Assembly: GCF_042666615.1 (NCBI RefSeq)
Contig: NZ_JBHTDD010000019.1
Location: forward strand, 62,001-126,000
Direction: 5' to 3'
DNA: 64,000 nucleotides
From: KBS50 sp042666615
GTDB taxonomy: Bacteria > Actinomycetota > Actinomycetes > Mycobacteriales > Micromonosporaceae
A model generated the notes under the pieces. It made no database searches, was not told the DNA's origin, and worked only from the letters and a program-made list of their open reading frames with translations. A program made the translations under genes and the position numbers. Numbering within the stretch: position 1 is the first letter of the stretch; every line of letters begins with the position of its first letter. Shown in pieces: positions 60,633 through 64,000 of this stretch.

Positions 60633-60929
60633 GTGAAGGGCCTAATGAAGCGCGCTGTCGTGGCATTGGCCATGACCCTTGCCGTGCTTTCGCCGGCACT
60701 GGTTCACGGCGGGGTCGCGCAGGCGGCGCCGTCAGCCCGCTCGGCGGACACGCAGGGTGCCGGCATTCAGGGATTCTGGGGGGTTGTCGGCATGTTCTAC
60801 ACCCTTAGAGACTGCACGGATGCCGGAGAGTACGGCCGGCGCGTCGGGACGTGGGGCGGCTACGAGTGCAGCTATATGCCGCATCTTAATGAGTCCAAGC
60901 CGTGGCGTCTGTACGCACATTACTACTGA
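60633..60929 (+). CDS. Small secreted protein, 98 aa
   Basis: The signal peptide (KGLMKRAVVALAMTLAVLSP, then HGGVAQAAPS) is cleaved after AQA, leaving about 60 residues with two Cys (LRDCTDAGEYGRRVGTWGGY, ECSYMP) and many Tyr, probably one disulfide. GTG 60,633 has AAAGGAA about 7 nt upstream; ATG 60,645 is an alternative. Its 3' end overlaps the convergent LuxR-HTH gene by 7 nt. Confidence 0.7.
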   Translation: MKGLMKRAVVALAMTLAVLSPALVHGGVAQAAPSARSADTQGAGIQGFWGVVGMFYTLRDCTDAGEYGRRVGTWGGYECSYMPHLNESKPWRLYAHYY

Positions 60930-61249
60930 TCGACTGGGGCCACTGACGGCGGTCGGGCGTGTCCACGTAGTGGGCCGCCCGCCCACCATTTGCTTGTAAA
61001 CTCGGTGCGGCTGCGCGAACCTGATTTCGCCAGGATTCGTGTGATGTGTTTCTTGATGGTGGATGTTCCGACCAACAGCTCTCGGGCAATCTGTTCGTTG
61101 GTTCTGCCGACGACCACGAGTACCGCTACCTGCAACTCGCGAGCGCTCAGGTGCCGTTGCATGGCGACTGGAACGATGGCCTCGACGGATGATTCTTGCT
61201 GCCGTATCGGGCACTGATGGCAAAGCCGTACTGGTTCGCGGATTAGCAT
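60923..61249 (-). CDS. Solitary LuxR-type HTH protein
   Basis: A 108-aa protein with a full LuxR/GerE DNA-binding domain (LSARELQVAVLVVVGRTNEQ, IARELLVGTSTIKKHITRIL, AKSGSRSRTEF) and no receiver or ligand domain, so it may act alone like GerE or WhiJ-type small regulators. ATG 61,249 has a strong GGAGGTGA 6 nt upstream. It is convergent with the secreted small-protein gene. Confidence 0.75.
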   Translation of the reverse strand: MLIREPVRLCHQCPIRQQESSVEAIVPVAMQRHLSARELQVAVLVVVGRTNEQIARELLVGTSTIKKHITRILAKSGSRSRTEFTSKWWAGGPLRGHARPPSVAPVDQ

Positions 61250-61629
61250 TTATAGTCACCTCCAGTACCGTGGTAATAGTCGATGCTGACCTAATTGCGA
61301 GTCTATGGGCGCATGCATTCACGGCTGCTTCAGTTCGGCATCGCCGCGCGTCGCATCAGCGGTTCGGACGCGGCTGAGGGGGACAGCGTGCCTTCGCCTT
61401 CCTCGACGAACCGGCAAGCTGACCCAAGGACCGACCGGCGGCCGGACGCAACCGTGCCCGGGGGGCTCGCGGTCATGACCGAACAGTGCCGGGCGGCCGG
61501 GCCGGACATCAGACGATCATCACGCGCTGCGTCGACGGCCGGCTTGTGGACAGTGGATGACAACATTGATCTGGTTACGCAGTCGCGGCTGCTGAACCGC
61601 AGCCACCATGCCACCAGCCGGGAGGAACG
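61250..61629. other. Intergenic region before the YdbS/YdbT operon
   Basis: About 380 nt. Apart from the upstream region of the LuxR-HTH gene at its left edge (AT-richer, about 61,250-61,310) and the RBS GGGAGGAA for the YdbS-like gene at its right edge, I see no supported gene, RNA or repeat. Confidence 0.5.
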
Positions 61630-62142
61630 ATGACCGCCCCGCCCGCGCAGCGTACCCCGCTGCGACTGCGCCCACCCCGGCACAGCGTCGAGCGACGGGC
61701 GATCACCTGGTGGATCCTGCGGTCCGTGGCCCTGCACCTGCCGATCCTGACCGGCCTGGTCTTCGCGTACGCCCGCTGGGAGTCGGCCCGGGCCTGGCTG
61801 GTGGTCGTGCTGGCCGTCCTGGTCGTCTCGGGCGTGGTGGAGACGTTCGTCGAGCCGTGGTGGCGGTACGCGGTGCACCGCTGGGAGGTCACCGACGACG
61901 CCGTCTATGCCCGGACCGGCTGGCTGGTCCGGGAATGGCGGGCCGCACCCATCTCCCGGATCCAGACCGTCGACGCCGTCCGAGGTCCCGTCGAGCAGCT
62001 CCTCGGCCTGTCCACGCTGCGGGTCACCACCGCCTCGGCCAAGGGCACCATCGACATCGGAGGGCTCGACCACATCGTCGCCGCCGACATCGCCGAGGAG
62101 CTGACCGCCATCACCCGGCGGACGCCTGGTGACGCGACATGA
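61630..62142 (+). CDS. PH-domain membrane protein, YdbS-like
   Basis: A 170-aa protein with two membrane helices (about residues 33-75) followed by a bacterial PH-2 (bPH2/DUF304) domain: YAVHRWEVTDDAVYARTGWL, VREWRAAPISRIQTVDAVRG, LLGLSTLRVTTASAKG. YdbS and YdbT form a membrane pair of poorly known function, linked in Bacillus to resistance to certain bacteriocins. ATG with GGGAGGAA upstream; overlaps the YdbT-like gene by 4 nt. Confidence 0.85.
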   Translation: MTAPPAQRTPLRLRPPRHSVERRAITWWILRSVALHLPILTGLVFAYARWESARAWLVVVLAVLVVSGVVETFVEPWWRYAVHRWEVTDDAVYARTGWLVREWRAAPISRIQTVDAVRGPVEQLLGLSTLRVTTASAKGTIDIGGLDHIVAADIAEELTAITRRTPGDAT

Positions 62143-63869
62143 GCGAGGCGTTGCGGCAGGCCCCGTCCGCGCCGCTCACGGACGACCCGCCCTGGCAACG
62201 GCTACACCGGCGGGTGATCTGGGTCGACGGCGTCAGGGCACTGCTGTCGCTGGTCCCGCTCGGCTTCGCCGTGGGGGTCTTCGGTGTGCGCCCGGACGGG
62301 GGGATGCTGTGGGCCGTGGTCGCCGCCGCGGTGGGCAGCGTCCTGGCCGCCGTGACGGACGCCATCCGCTGGGCCATCACCCGATACCGGATGACCGGGG
62401 AACACGTCGAGGTGCGGACCGGGATCCTGGTCCGCAAACACCGCGTGATCCGGCGGGACCGGATCCGCAGCGTCGACGTCCACGCCAAGTTGCGCCACCG
62501 GCTCGCCGGGCTGCGGGTGGTGACGATCGGGGCCGGCCAACAGTCGACCGAGGGTGAGGCCCTCACCCTCGACGCGGTCCTGACCCGGGACGCCGAGGCG
62601 CTGCGCCACCTGCTGTCGCGGCGCACCCCGCAGCGGCCGCCGGTCCAGGCCGCCGACCAGATCGCTGACCGGGCTGGCCGGGCCAAGCCGGCGGAGCGGG
62701 CGGACCACGACGATCCGGCCGAGCGGGCGGACCAGCCTGACCCGGCCGAGCGGGCCGGCGCCGACGCCAGCGACGTCCGGCACCAACCCGAGCCGGTACG
62801 GGTGTTCGCCCGGCTCCAACCCGGCTGGGTCGCCTACAACGTGCTCAACGTCTGGGCGTACGTGTCGGCGCTCGGCCTGCTGTGGGGCGGCTACTGGTTG
62901 CTGTCCCTGTTCGGTCTCGATGTCGCCGGGTACGTCGGTGGCCTGCTCGACTGGTCGGCGATCGGCTGGGGCTGGCGCATCGCCATCGGCCTGGTCGTCG
63001 TCGGCGCTATCGGCGTGGTGTGTCTCGGGGTGAACTTCTTCGTCGAGAACTGGGGTTTCGAACTGGCCCGGGTGCCCGGCACCGACGGCACGGTGCTGCG
63101 TACCCGCAAGGGGCTGTTCACCACCCGCGAGGTCAACCGGGACGACAACCGGATGCGCGGGATCCAGATCGCCGAGCCGCTGTTGTGGCGTTGGATGGGG
63201 GCGGCCGACACCACCGTCGTCACGACGGGCCTGTCCGTCTACTCCATCTCCCAGCCCACGGCCATCCTGCCGCGCGGTCCGGTCCGCGTCGCCCGACCGG
63301 TCGCCGCCGCCGTCCTCGGGGCCGACCCCGATCCGCTGGCGACGGCGCTGACCGGGCACCCGCGTGCCGCGTTGCGTCGTCGACTCTGGTGGGGCACCTG
63401 GACCGCCGTGGTGGTGACCGGCCTGCTGACCTGGCTGAACATCGCCGCCGGGCTGCCGACCGGCTGGGTGTGGGCCGGCGTGGCCCTCTGGCCGGTGGCG
63501 CTCGGCGCCGCGGTGATCGCCTACCGTGCCCTCGGCCACGCCGTCGTCGACGGCTACCTGGTCGTCCGCTCCGGTCTGGTCAGCCGGGCCACCACCGTGC
63601 TGCAACGCTCGGCGGTGAGCACGATCGCGATCCGGGAGTCACCGCTGCAACGCCGGCTCGGTCTGCGCAGCGTGTCCGCGATGACGGCCGCCGGCCACGG
63701 GGGCTACGAGATAGCCGACGTCGACGCCGACGAGGCGATCCGGCTCGCCGTCGAGGCGGCACCCGGAGTCCTCGAACCCTTCCTGGTCGACGACTCCGGG
63801 CGCGAGCCGGTGTCGGCGCCGCGGCGACCAGCGGCCACGTCCGGCGCCGTACCCGGTGACCCGCGCTAG
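62139..63869 (+). CDS. PH-domain membrane protein, YdbT-like
   Basis: A 576-aa protein with repeated membrane-helix pairs and bPH2 modules (EHVEVRTGILVRKHRVIRRD, RIRSVDVHAKLRHRLAG; RTRKGLFTTREVNRDDNRMR; VVRSGLVSRATTVLQRSAVS). A charged linker of repeated AERAD/PAERAD units lies at about 180-212. The ATG overlaps the YdbS-like stop, so they form a unit. Its stop overlaps the convergent partial gene by 4 nt. Confidence 0.87.
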   Translation: MSEALRQAPSAPLTDDPPWQRLHRRVIWVDGVRALLSLVPLGFAVGVFGVRPDGGMLWAVVAAAVGSVLAAVTDAIRWAITRYRMTGEHVEVRTGILVRKHRVIRRDRIRSVDVHAKLRHRLAGLRVVTIGAGQQSTEGEALTLDAVLTRDAEALRHLLSRRTPQRPPVQAADQIADRAGRAKPAERADHDDPAERADQPDPAERAGADASDVRHQPEPVRVFARLQPGWVAYNVLNVWAYVSALGLLWGGYWLLSLFGLDVAGYVGGLLDWSAIGWGWRIAIGLVVVGAIGVVCLGVNFFVENWGFELARVPGTDGTVLRTRKGLFTTREVNRDDNRMRGIQIAEPLLWRWMGAADTTVVTTGLSVYSISQPTAILPRGPVRVARPVAAAVLGADPDPLATALTGHPRAALRRRLWWGTWTAVVVTGLLTWLNIAAGLPTGWVWAGVALWPVALGAAVIAYRALGHAVVDGYLVVRSGLVSRATTVLQRSAVSTIAIRESPLQRRLGLRSVSAMTAAGHGGYEIADVDADEAIRLAVEAAPGVLEPFLVDDSGREPVSAPRRPAATSGAVPGDPR

Positions 63870-64000
63870 TCCGATGCGGGCAGCGGATGGACCGGGCTGA
63901 TCGTGGGCAGGACGGCGGCGACGTCGAAGCTGGCGCGCGGCGACGGTAGCTCGTAGTAGTGCTCCTCGTCGTGTTCCGGGTCGTACATTCCCGAGATCAG
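63866..64000 (-). CDS. 3' end of an unidentified gene, cut by the window
   Basis: The last 44 codons of a minus-strand gene (LISGMYDPEHDEEHYYELPS, then FDVAAVLPTISPVHPLPASD, stop TAG). Coding is supported by codon use and the 4-nt convergent overlap with the YdbT-like gene. Too short to identify. Confidence 0.55.
   Translation of the reverse strand: MISGMYDPEHDEEHYYELPSPRASFDVAAVLPTISPVHPLPASD

Noticed and set aside
1..64000. CRISPR arrays
   Set aside because: No series of short regularly spaced repeats was seen; the only repeats are the two large direct copies, the 26-bp duplication and single palindromes.
1..64000. Complete insertion sequences or phage integrase genes
   Set aside because: No transposase, integrase or recombinase motifs were recognised in any plausible gene, although composition changes suggest past transfer.

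Overview
The window is high-GC DNA (roughly 65-75 % G+C by eye) with many GTG starts, 4-nt ATGA/GTGA gene overlaps, an Scr1-type regulator paired with DUF397, F420/PPOX-type oxidoreductases and a DivIVA-domain small protein. This points to a filamentous actinomycete, most likely Micromonosporaceae or a close relative. The family-level guess is an inference.

Region 1 (1-28,445) is a phage-defence locus of the BREX type 2 (Pgl) kind, split in two. The left half is the 3' part of pglW (cut by the window edge) and complete pglX, overlapping by 4 nt. The right half (18,402-28,445) is a tightly overlapping operon pglY-pglZ-brxD-brxHI. The two halves are separated by about 13 kb. That gap holds a low-GC gene for an 815-aa P-loop ATPase/Ser-Thr kinase fusion, an Scr1/DUF397 pair, small DivIVA-associated genes, a CorA-like membrane protein, an APH-fold kinase, a G1-peptidase-like protein, a HEAT-repeat protein, a PASTA-tailed hydrolase, a PIN-like protein and a Uma2 nuclease-fold protein. 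The ATPase-kinase gene is clearly foreign in composition, and the 3' end of the DUF397 gene looks replaced where the low-GC DNA meets it. The middle of pglX, where target recognition is expected, is also low in GC.

Two diverged direct-repeat copies (about 9,260-9,878 and 29,245-30,048) bracket the right half of the BREX locus plus much of the intervening cargo (about 20 kb). Each copy has the same promoter, the same bulged RNA hairpin with compensating stem changes, a DivIVA-domain small gene (internally deleted in the left copy) and an 83-aa protein.

Region 2 (30,050-43,400) is accessory DNA. It has a membrane protein/XRE regulator/oxidoreductase operon behind a large dyad, a four-gene minus-strand cluster with two paralogues around a DUF6915-like protein, a frameshifted deazaflavin-dependent nitroreductase, a STAND-like NTPase-TPR gene coupled to an APH-fold kinase, secreted small proteins with a long perfect inverted repeat, an HTH protein fused to a formylglycine-enzyme-like domain, and a degenerate tRNA-Arg-like gene.

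Region 3 (43,400-64,000) is more ordinary chromosome: an MFS exporter, an ECF sigma factor with a SnoaL-like tail, a PIG-L deacetylase, lipoproteins, an Amidase_6 protein, a membrane-protein/two-component operon, an FAD monooxygenase with its TetR regulator and a perfect operator, a PPOX/TetR divergent pair with two operators, a solitary LuxR-type HTH protein and a YdbS/YdbT PH-domain pair.
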